This document shows, piece after piece, positions 36,259 through 45,350 of a DNA stretch of 64,000 nt; positions within the stretch are counted from its first letter, which is position 1; each line of letters begins with the position of its first letter. Source of the DNA: Clostridia bacterium (GTDB taxonomy: Bacteria; Bacillota; Clostridia; Lachnospirales; Lachnospiraceae); NCBI GenBank assembly GCA_910574835.1, contig CAJTDE010000026.1:1-64000 (forward strand). Direction: 5' to 3'. The notes below the pieces were generated by a model. It did not search any database. It worked only from the letters and a program-made list of their open reading frames with translations, and was not told the origin of the DNA. Made by a program: the position numbers and the translations under genes.

Positions 36259-37199
36259 GAGAAAAGAAAAAAATGGATCTTGGTTCGTTACGTGAATTAC
36301 TTTTGATAGGAGTCGTGATTATTCTTTGCATTATTTGGACAATTATGAATCCCCAGTTTATTTCCATGAATAATGTTACAAATATTTTACGTCAGGGATC
36401 TTATACGGCTATTGCTGCCGTAGGAATGACGATGGTAATTATCATAGGAGAGATCGATTTGTCAGCAGGATCTTTGATTTGTGCATCTGGTTTGGTTGGA
36501 GCAATGGTCTGCAAAAGTACAAATAATGTTGTTCTGGCAGTGTCGGCGGCATTATTGGTAGGAGTAGTAGTCGGAGGGTCCAATGGTGTGCTTTGTGCAG
36601 TCGGAAAATTGCCGGGCTTTATTGCAACGTTGGCCAGTATGACCGTATTAAGAGGGCTTGCCTATATCATTACCGGCGGAAATTCTGTGGTATGGACTAA
36701 TGAGGCATTTACAAAGATTGGAACAGGCTATGTAGGAATTGTACCGATTCCTGTAATTATCATGCTTGTTGTGATTATATTCGGCGTGTTTTTAACATCA
36801 AAGCTGCGCTTTGGACGCTATATTTATGCAGTCGGCGGCAATATGGAAGCAAGCAGATGGTCAGGCATTGCAGTCGTGAAGGTAAAAATTATTGTCTATA
36901 TGATTATGGGGGTACTCACGTCAATTGCCGGTTTAATCGTTGTGACCAGGCTGGGTTCCGGGCAGCCTTCAGCGGGACAGAATTTTGAGATGGACTGTAT
37001 TACAGCAGCAGTTGTTGGCGGAACCAGTATGTCAGGCGGACGGGGAAAGATTATCGGAACTGTTGTAGGCGTATTACTTCTGACCGTATTAACTAACGGC
37101 ATGACGCTTGTCGGTATCAATACTTATTGGCAGCAGGTATTTAAAGGAATTATCATAGTGGTCTCCGTACTTGCAGATACCCACACAAAGAAAAATTAA
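36255..37199 (+). CDS. Rbs-type sugar ABC permease
   Basis: A 314-residue RbsC-class permease with about eight membrane helices and the family GEIDLSAGS and GGTSMSGGRG loops, the latter contacting the ATPase. Its start overlaps the ATPase stop. It is the last gene of the LacI-kinase-ABC operon, followed by a terminator. Confidence 0.92.
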   Translation: MREKKKMDLGSLRELLLIGVVIILCIIWTIMNPQFISMNNVTNILRQGSYTAIAAVGMTMVIIIGEIDLSAGSLICASGLVGAMVCKSTNNVVLAVSAALLVGVVVGGSNGVLCAVGKLPGFIATLASMTVLRGLAYIITGGNSVVWTNEAFTKIGTGYVGIVPIPVIIMLVVIIFGVFLTSKLRFGRYIYAVGGNMEASRWSGIAVVKVKIIVYMIMGVLTSIAGLIVVTRLGSGQPSAGQNFEMDCITAAVVGGTSMSGGRGKIIGTVVGVLLLTVLTNGMTLVGINTYWQQVFKGIIIVVSVLADTHTKKN

Positions 37200-37257
37200 A
37201 ACAAGTCTTAGAGCTTAAGGTTTGTTGAAAAGCATTTAACTAATTATGGAGAAAAGA

Positions 37258-37289
37258 AAGAGTCTGTCAATGCGGCAGGCTCTTATTTT
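37258..37289 (+). terminator. Terminator of the LacI-kinase-ABC operon
   Basis: AAGAGTCTG (37258-37266) pairs with CAGGCTCTT (37276-37284) with one G-U pair, followed by ATTTT. The next 160 bp is AT-rich with a TATAATT/AATTATA inverted repeat (37361-37385) and a TATAAT box (37409-37414) that may start the next operon. Confidence 0.7.
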
Positions 37290-37452
37290 GAGAGCCTTAC
37301 ATACGGAAGAACATGAGAAGGTTTATATCCAAGTGATTATAGTCAAAAAAGTCGCTTTTTTATAATTAATTTTACGAAAATTATAAATACAGACAAAAAA
37401 TTGAAAGCTATAATAAACTTAATGAGAAAAAATGCACAAAGAAGGTGAAAAG

Positions 37453-38961
37453 ATGGGGAAGGTTCTTTTGGAAATGAAGCATATCAGCAAAAGCTTTGGA
37501 GCGGTCCGGGCCCTGAAGGACGTTTCCATAGATCTGCATGAGGGAGAAGTACTCGCCCTGATGGGCGAGAACGGAGCCGGGAAATCCACGTTGATGAACA
37601 TCCTGAGCGGTTCCTTGCTTCCCCAGGAGGGCGAGATCTATGTGGAAGGCCAGAAAGTCAGCGTCACGGACCCGGTGACCGCCAAAAAGCACGGCATTGC
37701 CAAGATCCACCAGGAGCTGCAGGTAGTACCGGAGCTGAACGTGGCCGAGAACATCTTTCTGGGCCGCTGGTTCAAAAAGAAGCTGCCGGTTGTGGACTTT
37801 GAGAGCATGATCACAGAGACACAGAAGTACCTGGATATGCTGGAGCTTGACGTAAAGCCCACCCAGAAAGTAAAGGATCTGCGTATCGGAGAGCAGCAGC
37901 TTGTGGAGATAGCCAAGGCCCTCTCCTTAGACGCCCGGATTCTTGTTATGGATGAGCCGACCTCCGCCATCAGCGAAAAGGAGGCGGAAAAGCTCTTTAC
38001 CATCATCCGCCGGCTTCGAAGCGAGGGGCGGGGCATTATCTACATTACCCACCGCATGGAGGAGATCTTCAAGATTGCCGACCGCCTGACCGTTATGAGG
38101 GACGGCGCATACATCGGCACGGTCAATGCGTCCGAGACAGATACCGACGAGATCATCCGCATGATGGTAGGCCGTGACGTGAGCGAGCAGTACCCCAAGG
38201 ACCCCACGGAAAAGGGAGATGTGGCCTTTGAAGTAAAGGATCTCACCTACACGCCGGCGCCGGGAAGCTTCCGCCGCTCCCTTAAGAATATATCCCTGAA
38301 GGTGCATCACGGGGAAGTTCTGGGAATCGCAGGACTGGCAGGGGCCGGAAGAACCGAGTTCTTTGAGTGCGTGGCAGGGGTTCACGCAAGGGAAGTCACA
38401 GGGGAGATTTATATAGAAGGAAAGCCCGTAAGCATACGAAAGCCGGGAGACGCCATTCGTGCGGGAATCTCCTTTGCCACAGAGGATCGCAAGGGCAGCG
38501 GACTGGTATTGCAGCGTTCCATCGGAGAAAATATTTCCCTTCCTCTTCTCCGTCAGTTCAGCAAATATTTTGTGATGGATCTAAAGAATGAGGGAAGGGC
38601 CTGGGAAGAGCAGATAGAGGCCCTCAAGGTAAAGGCTCCGGGAAGCAGGACCCTGGCAAGCGCCCTGTCGGGAGGAAATCAGCAGAAGGTGATTCTGGCC
38701 CGCTGGCTTTTGACCAAGCCGAAGCTGCTTCTCCTTGATGAACCCACCAGAGGCATTGACGTAGGCGCCAAGGCGGAGATTTACCAGCTTATCAATAACT
38801 TGGCCAAGGCGGGGATGGCGATTATCGTCGTGTCCTCGGAGCTGCCGGAGGTCATCGGGATTTCCGACAGGATTGTGACCTTCTGTGAGGGAGAGCTGAC
38901 AGGTGAATTTTTACAGGCGGAGGCTACCCAGGAGAAGCTGCTTCACAGCGCTACAAAATAA
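37453..38961 (+). CDS. Second Mgl/Rbs-type sugar ABC ATPase
   Basis: A 502-residue tandem ABC ATPase. Domain 1: GENGAGKST, LRIGEQQLVEIA in the signature place, VMDEPTSAIS. Domain 2: AGAGRTE, LSGGNQQK, LLDEPTRGIDVG. ATG 37453 has GAAGGTG upstream; the frame opens at 37432. Base composition is clearly more GC-rich (many GCC, GGC and CTG codons) than the preceding operon. It is the first gene of a second complete importer: ATPase, permease, binding protein. Confidence 0.92.
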   Translation: MGKVLLEMKHISKSFGAVRALKDVSIDLHEGEVLALMGENGAGKSTLMNILSGSLLPQEGEIYVEGQKVSVTDPVTAKKHGIAKIHQELQVVPELNVAENIFLGRWFKKKLPVVDFESMITETQKYLDMLELDVKPTQKVKDLRIGEQQLVEIAKALSLDARILVMDEPTSAISEKEAEKLFTIIRRLRSEGRGIIYITHRMEEIFKIADRLTVMRDGAYIGTVNASETDTDEIIRMMVGRDVSEQYPKDPTEKGDVAFEVKDLTYTPAPGSFRRSLKNISLKVHHGEVLGIAGLAGAGRTEFFECVAGVHAREVTGEIYIEGKPVSIRKPGDAIRAGISFATEDRKGSGLVLQRSIGENISLPLLRQFSKYFVMDLKNEGRAWEEQIEALKVKAPGSRTLASALSGGNQQKVILARWLLTKPKLLLLDEPTRGIDVGAKAEIYQLINNLAKAGMAIIVVSSELPEVIGISDRIVTFCEGELTGEFLQAEATQEKLLHSATK

Positions 38962-39027
38962 GTTGTGTAAACGGCGGCGCCTGTGCGGCATGGCGCTGCG
39001 GAACTTGAATGATAGGGAGAGGCAGAG

Positions 39028-40005
39028 ATGAAAACAGACCAGACAAAGGTATTAATAAAGAAAATGCAAAGTGTAATTGCGCTGATCCTCATATTTATTG
39101 TGGCAAGCGTAATCTGTGTGCAGGATGGAAAAAATGTGTTTCTGGATGCCAGAAACCTGATGAATGTGCTTCGTGCCGTGTCGGAAAACGGCATTATCGC
39201 TATCGGTATGACTATGATTCTGATTCTGGGCGATATTGATCTTTCCGTAGGCTCCGTGGTGGGTCTGGTATCCACCGGCTGCGCGGCTCTGATGGTGTGG
39301 AACGGCCTGGGCTTTATACCGGCGGTTCTGGCAAGCCTGCTTATCGGAGCGGCCTTCGGCTTCTTTAACGGCATCTGCATTACGAAGCTGAAGTTACAGG
39401 CGTTTATCGTCACCCTGGCCAGTATGAACATTGCAAGAGGACTTGCAAGATTCTGGGCAAACGGCGTCGGGATTCCCCTGACCTACGGCAAGGGAGAAGG
39501 ACTTGCGCCGCCGCAGTTTGAGGTACTCCAGATGCGTATCAACGGGCTGATACCCGTACCGGCCATTATTTTCCTGATACTGCTTCTGATTTTCCATTTT
39601 ATTATGACAAGGACGCGGTTCGGCCGTCAGCTCTACGCCATCGGCGGAAACCGTCAGGCGTCCTATCTGGCAGGTATCAATGTAGATCGGATCAAGCTGT
39701 TTACCTTTATGCTGTGCTCCATGCTGGCGTCCGTGGCAGCCATGATTCACGCGGCGCAGATAAGTCAGGGCGGACCGAACGAAGGCTCCGGCTACGAGCT
39801 GAACGCAGTAGCGGCCTGCGCCATCGGCGGAACCAGTCTGGCAGGCGGCAAGGGAACCATGCTGGGAACCCTGATCGGAGCGCTGATTCTGGGTATGTTA
39901 GACAACGTACTCGGATTGAAAGGCGTAAACTCCAATCTGCAGCTGATGGTAAAGGGCTTCCTTATCATCATCGCCGTATTTATGCAGGCGGAGCGGAAGG
40001 AGTAA
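39028..40005 (+). CDS. Second Mgl/Rbs-type sugar ABC permease
   Basis: A 325-residue RbsC/MglC-class permease with GDIDLSVGS and GGTSLAGGKG family loops and about eight membrane helices. GGGAG precedes ATG 39028. It lies 66 nt behind the ATPase and 96 nt before the binding protein. Confidence 0.92.
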   Translation: MKTDQTKVLIKKMQSVIALILIFIVASVICVQDGKNVFLDARNLMNVLRAVSENGIIAIGMTMILILGDIDLSVGSVVGLVSTGCAALMVWNGLGFIPAVLASLLIGAAFGFFNGICITKLKLQAFIVTLASMNIARGLARFWANGVGIPLTYGKGEGLAPPQFEVLQMRINGLIPVPAIIFLILLLIFHFIMTRTRFGRQLYAIGGNRQASYLAGINVDRIKLFTFMLCSMLASVAAMIHAAQISQGGPNEGSGYELNAVAACAIGGTSLAGGKGTMLGTLIGALILGMLDNVLGLKGVNSNLQLMVKGFLIIIAVFMQAERKE

Positions 40006-40027
40006 CAGTTATATCATTACAGTGCGC

Positions 40028-40067
40028 AATCTGCGGGGGGTTGATCGATAGCAGCCCCTTGCAGATT
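40028..40067 (+). other. Intra-operon hairpin before the binding-protein gene
   Basis: AATCTGC (40028-40034) pairs with GCAGATT (40061-40067), and a GGGG/CCCC block extends the stem. It is followed by A-rich rather than T-rich sequence, so it is not a terminator; it may protect the 5' end of a processed binding-protein message. Confidence 0.5.
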
Positions 40068-40101
40068 AAAAAATAAAAAGCTATCGAAGAAAGAGGAAAG
40101 T

Positions 40102-41163
40102 ATGAAAAAGAGAATTTTAAGTGTGGTACTGTGTACGGCAATGCTGGCAACCCTTTTAGCCGGCTGCGGCAGTAAGGCGGAAGAGCCGGCGGCAGCGGAG
40201 CCATCCGGTACCGAGGAGCAGGCGGAAGATCCGGCGCCGGCAGAAGATGAGGAGCCGGCAGCGGACGCAGGAGCAGAGGCAGGCGCAAAGGACAAATATG
40301 TGATTGGTATGTCACAGTGTAACTTAGGCGAGCCCTGGCGTGTAGCTATGAATGATCAGATTGCGGCGGCAGCGGAAGCACATCCCGAGTTCGAGATTAT
40401 CTACGCAGACGCGGCACAGGATAACTCCAAGCAGATCGCTGACATCGAGAACTTTGTACAGATGGGCGTGGATCTGATTATCACCTCCCCCAACGAGGCG
40501 ACTCCTCTGACCAATGCGGTTACCGCAGCATATGAGGCAGGAATCCCGGTTATCCTTCTGGACAGAAAGATTGACGGAGACGGATATACACAGTTTATCG
40601 GCGCAGATAACGTGGCAATCGGAAAACAGGTAGGCGAGTATGTGGCAAACACACTTCTTCCCGACGGAGGAAAGGTTTGCGAGATCAAGGGTCTTGAGGG
40701 AACTTCCGGCGGTATCGACAGAGACAACGGCTTCCGCGAGGGAATCAAGGCAAATCCCAAGGTAGAGATCGTAGCCGCCAACAATGCGGACTGGCTGCGT
40801 GAGAAGGCTATCACCGTTGCGGAGGAAATGCTGCAGACCAATACCGAGATCGACCTGTTCTACTGCCTGAACGATCCGATGGCAGAGGGCGCTTACATTG
40901 CGGCCAAGAACGCAGGACGCGAGCAGGATATCATCTTCATCGGCGTTGACGGACTTCCCACACCCGACGGCGGCATCCGCAGCGTAATGGAAGGCAGATT
41001 AAGCCTGTCAATGGTATACCCCACCGGCGGCGCAGAGGCAATTGAGAGCGCATATCAGCTTCTGGTTGAGGGGAAGGAGCTTGAGAAGGAAATCACTCTG
41101 GAATCCGAGATTATCACTCCGGAGACAGCTCCCGATCTGTTAAAGAAATACGGCGGCGAATAA
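40102..41163 (+). CDS. Second sugar-binding lipoprotein
   Basis: A 353-residue ribose/galactose-type binding lipoprotein. Signal peptide with lipobox LLAGC (Cys22), Glu/Ala/Pro-rich linker to about residue 65, then the binding domain. AAAGAGG lies before ATG 40102. Related in sequence to the lipoprotein at 44401 (shared GxSxxNxxEPW and KDAA/ADAA blocks), which suggests that the two bind the same or similar sugar. Confidence 0.92.
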   Translation: MKKRILSVVLCTAMLATLLAGCGSKAEEPAAAEPSGTEEQAEDPAPAEDEEPAADAGAEAGAKDKYVIGMSQCNLGEPWRVAMNDQIAAAAEAHPEFEIIYADAAQDNSKQIADIENFVQMGVDLIITSPNEATPLTNAVTAAYEAGIPVILLDRKIDGDGYTQFIGADNVAIGKQVGEYVANTLLPDGGKVCEIKGLEGTSGGIDRDNGFREGIKANPKVEIVAANNADWLREKAITVAEEMLQTNTEIDLFYCLNDPMAEGAYIAAKNAGREQDIIFIGVDGLPTPDGGIRSVMEGRLSLSMVYPTGGAEAIESAYQLLVEGKELEKEITLESEIITPETAPDLLKKYGGE

Positions 41164-41201
41164 AAATATTGCTACGGCATAAAAACTGCCTGCAAGGGAA
41201 G

Positions 41202-41234
41202 CGGCCCATCTGTGTACAGCAGGTGGGCCGTTTT
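41202..41234 (+). terminator. Terminator after the second ABC importer
   Basis: CGGCCCATCTG (41202-41212) pairs with CAGGTGGGCCG (41220-41230) with one G-U pair, followed by four T. Confidence 0.85.
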
Positions 41235-41290
41235 CGGACTGCGGCTTTGATGCTTCCTTTCCCTTTGTGCTTTTTTAGTTCACATAATAC

Positions 41291-41319
41291 TTGACGGGAT
41301 GCCGTAAATTTTTTAGTAT
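41291..41319 (+). promoter_or_regulatory. Promoter of the YesM/YesN-like genes
   Basis: TTGACG (41291-41296) and TAGTAT (41314-41319) with a 17-bp spacer, 33 bp before the kinase start. With the terminator just upstream it separates kinase-regulator expression from the importer. Confidence 0.5.
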
Positions 41320-41352
41320 AACTACTATACTCTGACGTGAAGGCGGGTGTTT

Positions 41353-43188
41353 ATGAAAAACCTACAGGAATTGTTATTCACAAAAAATCTCAGGCGCTCG
41401 TTTCTGGTCTTTACCTTTACGGCAGTTCTGTCCGTAACCCTTGTGCTTACCATGACGGGCAGCAGGATTTATATAGATTCCATTGAGGAGCATGCCTATG
41501 CCAGCACGGCGGAGATGCAGAATCAGGTGCAAAAATCCGTGGATCTGAAGCTGGAGGACATTGAGAAAACGCTGAAGCTTTTAGGGGAAAGCCGGGCGGT
41601 TCAGGGATATCTTGTGGTGGATGAGGATCGGGAGCAGGGAAAGCGGGTGGAGCTTGAGACAGAGGTCCGCAATCTCTTGCTGGAATACTCCGCCGTTCAC
41701 CGGGATTATCTGAACATCGTATTGGCAAGCAGCCTGGGGCACTATCTGTCAAACGATTCCTACCGGATTCAGAAGCAGGATTTAAGCGAAGAGAAATGGT
41801 ATCAGGATGCGGTCCGGGCGGAGGGGCGTCCGGTGGTGATCAGCACCTCCATCGGGCGGAACCTTCAGGACTGGAGAAATTACAGCTCCGACAGTTATGT
41901 TTCCGTGGCCCAGGCTATCTATGGGACAAAGAGCCGGGAGCTTATAGGCGTGGCTCTGATTGATTTGGATAAGCGAAGCATCCAGAGCCTGGTGGGAGAT
42001 ATCACCCTGGGACAGACGGGCTTTGTATTTATTATGGACAGCAAGGGAAACATTCTCTACACCCCGGAAAATAAGGTGGTCTACCGCATCAATCCGGCCT
42101 GGTTCTTAGAGGCTCAGAGCGGAAGCTTCAAGTGCAGGATTCAGGAAGACCAGTACCGAATCATCTACAACCAGTCGGAATACACCAGGCTGACCACCGT
42201 AGGACTTTACGATATGGGAAAAACCATAGAGGGCGTTTCCCGGGTTCAGAGGGTGTCCGTTCTGCTGGCCGTTCTCTGCTGCGGGGTGGCTCTTGTGTGG
42301 TCGGCCCTCTTTTCCAAAACCATCACCACGCCTATTTCCAATCTCTCCCGCCTTATGAAGCGGGCGCAGACGGGAGATCTGACGGTGCGGTTCCACAACC
42401 ATTATCAGGGGGAAATCGGCCAGCTTGGAGACGCCTTTAACGCTATGGTGGATAAGATCAATGAGCTGCTCCGCCTGGTCTATGCGGAACAGAAGCAGAA
42501 GCGGGAGGCGGAAATGAAGATTCTCCGGGAGCAGATAAAGCCCCATTTCCTGTACAATACCCTGGACAGCATACAGTGGATGGCGAAGCGGTATCAGGCG
42601 AAGGACATTGTGGAGACGGTCCGCGCCCTCTCCAACTTTTTCCGCATCTGTCTGAGCAGCGGCAAGGAATACATAACTTTGCGGGAGGAAATGTCCCTGG
42701 TGCGCAGCTATCTGGACGTACAGAAGTTCCGGTATGAGGATTTGTTTGAATACGAGCCTTTCTGCCCGGAGGAGCTTTTGGACTGCGAAGTACCCAGGCT
42801 GATCATTCAGCCTCTGGTGGAGAATGCCCTCTATCACGGAATCAAGGAATCGGATCAGGAGCGGGGAAATATCCGTATCCGGATAGAAAAAGAGGAGCCG
42901 GATATCCTGCTGATTCTTGTGATGGACGACGGGGCGGGAATGAGTCTGGAAGAGTGCGGAAGGCTTAACAAAATCCTGCGGATGGAGGAGCGTCCCGAGG
43001 AGATAAGAGCCTTTGGGGTGCGCAATGTTCACGACCGGATTCGCTTTTCCTATGGGGAGGCTTACGGTCTTTTCTACCGGCCGGGGACGGGAGGCGGAAC
43101 TATCGCTGAGATACGGCTTCCGCTGAAGGGCCGGCGTGACGGAAATACGGAGGAAAAAGACGATGTGGAAAATCGTGATTGCGGATGA
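41353..43188 (+). CDS. YesM-type sensor histidine kinase
   Basis: A 611-residue kinase: membrane helix about 16-36, extracytoplasmic dCache-like sensor to about 290, second helix about 298-318, HAMP about 320-375, His_kinase domain with phospho-His398 in IKPHFLYNTLD, and HATPase with DDGAGM. Such kinases sense sugars, often with a binding protein, and signal to YesN-type regulators. ATG 41353 has AAGGCGG 6 nt upstream. The response regulator gene starts 26 nt before its stop, so the pair is translationally coupled. Confidence 0.92.
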   Translation: MKNLQELLFTKNLRRSFLVFTFTAVLSVTLVLTMTGSRIYIDSIEEHAYASTAEMQNQVQKSVDLKLEDIEKTLKLLGESRAVQGYLVVDEDREQGKRVELETEVRNLLLEYSAVHRDYLNIVLASSLGHYLSNDSYRIQKQDLSEEKWYQDAVRAEGRPVVISTSIGRNLQDWRNYSSDSYVSVAQAIYGTKSRELIGVALIDLDKRSIQSLVGDITLGQTGFVFIMDSKGNILYTPENKVVYRINPAWFLEAQSGSFKCRIQEDQYRIIYNQSEYTRLTTVGLYDMGKTIEGVSRVQRVSVLLAVLCCGVALVWSALFSKTITTPISNLSRLMKRAQTGDLTVRFHNHYQGEIGQLGDAFNAMVDKINELLRLVYAEQKQKREAEMKILREQIKPHFLYNTLDSIQWMAKRYQAKDIVETVRALSNFFRICLSSGKEYITLREEMSLVRSYLDVQKFRYEDLFEYEPFCPEELLDCEVPRLIIQPLVENALYHGIKESDQERGNIRIRIEKEEPDILLILVMDDGAGMSLEECGRLNKILRMEERPEEIRAFGVRNVHDRIRFSYGEAYGLFYRPGTGGGTIAEIRLPLKGRRDGNTEEKDDVENRDCG

Positions 43189-44365
43189 CGAGCCGAAGAT
43201 ACGCCAGGGTCTCAGGGAGCTGGTGGAAAGCTTTGATCTTCCCCTAAAGGTCTGCGGAGAGGCGAAAAACGGGCTGGAGGCGCTCCGCATAGCGGGGGAG
43301 GAGCAGCCGGATATTGCGCTGGTGGATATCTGTATGCCGAAGCTGAACGGGCTGCAGCTTTTGGAGCAGATACGCAGCGTGCGGCCGGAGTGCCGGACCA
43401 TCATCGTATCCGGCTACAATGAATTTTCCTATGCCAAGGAGGCGATGGCTTTGGGGGTGCGCAGCTATATTCTGAAGCCCATTGAGGAGCAGGAGCTTTA
43501 CGAAGCCATTCTGCGGCTTACGGAGGAGTTAAGCCGGGAGCGATCCAGGCAGCGCTTTATTGATTTGGCAAACTACCAGCTGGATCAGCACAGGGAGTAC
43601 CTTCAGGGGGTGTTTTTCAATGACTGGCTTGAGGGGAGGCTTACGGATACGGAGCGAGAGGGGCAGAAGGAGCTGCTGTCCGTGCATATGGGGGAGGATG
43701 CGGCTCTGGTCCTCGTATCGACCCAGAATAACCGCTCCTTAAGCCTGCGCATGGGGGACAGCCATATCTCCGATGACGTATATCAGTTTGCCCTTAAAAA
43801 TATACTGGGGGAGCTTTTGGGAAAGTGCGATCCGGTCTATCTTTTTACGGACCGGTATCAGAATGTGGCCGGCATTTTTCATGAGAGGGAGGAAAAGCTT
43901 GGAGAGCTGCGGCGGCGTCTGGAGGGAAGTCTGGAGCAGATCCTGGGCGGAACATGCACCATCGTGGTTCAAAGATGCGAAGAGGCGCTTTTCTCAAAGA
44001 ATTATGGCGAGGCGCTAAGGGAGGTCCAAAAGTCCCTGGAATGTCGTCCGGCGGTGACGGAGGCGAAAAAGTATCTTTTTGAGCATTTTCGGGACCCGGA
44101 TATGGATCTGAATCTGGTGGCCCGCTCCATCGGTATCAGCCCGGCCTATTTAAGCCGTCTGATGAAGCAGGAGCTTGGCATGTCCTTTAAGGATTTTCTT
44201 ACCAGCCTTCGGATCAATGAAGCTATTGTACTGATGCGGGGCACCAGCCGGCCGATCAATGAGATTGCGGATATGGTGGGGTATAAGAGTCAGCATTATT
44301 TCTCCACGGCCTTTAAGAATATTATGGGGATATCGCCGTCGGAACACCGAAAAAATATTGTCTGA
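43163..44365 (+). CDS. YesN-type response regulator with AraC output domain
   Basis: A 400-residue regulator: receiver domain with DDE and phospho-Asp55 in VDICMPKLNG, a middle linker of about 150 residues, and an AraC-type double HTH at the C-terminus (residues 295-395). ATG 43163 follows GGAGG and lies within the end of the kinase gene. It most likely activates the neighbouring ABC importer genes in response to the kinase. Confidence 0.92.
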   Translation: MWKIVIADDEPKIRQGLRELVESFDLPLKVCGEAKNGLEALRIAGEEQPDIALVDICMPKLNGLQLLEQIRSVRPECRTIIVSGYNEFSYAKEAMALGVRSYILKPIEEQELYEAILRLTEELSRERSRQRFIDLANYQLDQHREYLQGVFFNDWLEGRLTDTEREGQKELLSVHMGEDAALVLVSTQNNRSLSLRMGDSHISDDVYQFALKNILGELLGKCDPVYLFTDRYQNVAGIFHEREEKLGELRRRLEGSLEQILGGTCTIVVQRCEEALFSKNYGEALREVQKSLECRPAVTEAKKYLFEHFRDPDMDLNLVARSIGISPAYLSRLMKQELGMSFKDFLTSLRINEAIVLMRGTSRPINEIADMVGYKSQHYFSTAFKNIMGISPSEHRKNIV

Positions 44366-44400
44366 AAGGAAAATGCGTTCAGACGAAGGGAGAAGCATTT

Positions 44401-45324
44401 ATGAAAAAAAGGTTCCTGCCGCTGGCTTTGGGGCTGCTGCTCTGCCTTTTGGCAGGATGCGGGGAGGAAGAGTCCGTAAAGGAAAATGAATATGAATACC
44501 TCATAGGGGTCAGTCTTTCGAATGTGATGGAGCCGTGGCTAAGTCAGACCATCGACAGCATGACCGAGGAACGGCAGTTGGACAGCCGGGTAAATATAAT
44601 TTTTAAGGATGCGGCCGGAAGCAGCAGGAAGCAGCTTCAGGATATCGATCAGCTTATGGAATGCGGCGTGGATCTGCTGATTGTGGCTCCCAATGATTCC
44701 GAATCTCTGAAGGAAAAGCTGGAAGAGCTTTGCAGGGAGCTTCCGGTGGTTGTGATGGGAGTGGACCCGGGTACGGAGAGTTATACGACCTTTATTGAGT
44801 TTAATGATTATGAGATTGGAAGAATTGCCGGCGCTTATATTCTGGAGGAGCGGTACGAGCCGGGAAATGAGGTGATTGTGATTGAAGGATCCGCCGGTTC
44901 TCCCATTTCCGCCCGAAGGCTGGAGGGCTTTCAGGATGCGGTGGAAGGGGCGCTTCCGGAAGAAAATATTCACTATCTCAATGGAGAATGGCTTCGGGAT
45001 AAGGCGGAAAACCGCATGAAGGATTACCTAGTGTCAAGACAGACGGCAGATATTGTCTTTGCCTTTAACGATGAGATGGCCTACGGGGCTTATCTGGCTC
45101 AGAAGCAGTATCGGGTCAGCGGAATCTGCTTTCTGGGAGTAGACGGCTTTGCGGGGAACTTCGGAGGTCTTGATTTGGTAGAGCGGGGGATACTCAATGC
45201 AACCATCCGCTGTCCGGAAATAGGAAGCCTGGCCTGCGAAACGGCCATCCGCATCCTGGACGGAGAGCAGGTGGAGAAGCATCTGGTAATTGAGCCGGAG
45301 CTTATTACAGGGGAGGACGAATAG
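44401..45324 (+). CDS. Third sugar-binding lipoprotein, likely sensor partner
   Basis: A 307-residue lipoprotein, signal peptide with lipobox LLAGC (Cys20) and almost no linker. The ribose-type binding domain resembles that at 40102. It has no permease or ATPase of its own and is third gene of the kinase-regulator operon, so it probably presents sugar to the YesM-like kinase, as in three-component LytS/XylFII-like systems. It may also serve the importer as a second receptor. Confidence 0.85.
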   Translation: MKKRFLPLALGLLLCLLAGCGEEESVKENEYEYLIGVSLSNVMEPWLSQTIDSMTEERQLDSRVNIIFKDAAGSSRKQLQDIDQLMECGVDLLIVAPNDSESLKEKLEELCRELPVVVMGVDPGTESYTTFIEFNDYEIGRIAGAYILEERYEPGNEVIVIEGSAGSPISARRLEGFQDAVEGALPEENIHYLNGEWLRDKAENRMKDYLVSRQTADIVFAFNDEMAYGAYLAQKQYRVSGICFLGVDGFAGNFGGLDLVERGILNATIRCPEIGSLACETAIRILDGEQVEKHLVIEPELITGEDE

Positions 45325-45350
45325 CCCTCCCCTTAGCCGGTAAACCAGGA

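Noticed and set aside
42106-43404. 432-codon minus-strand frame
   Set aside because: Antisense shadow of the YesM/YesN-like pair with implausible composition and no domain.
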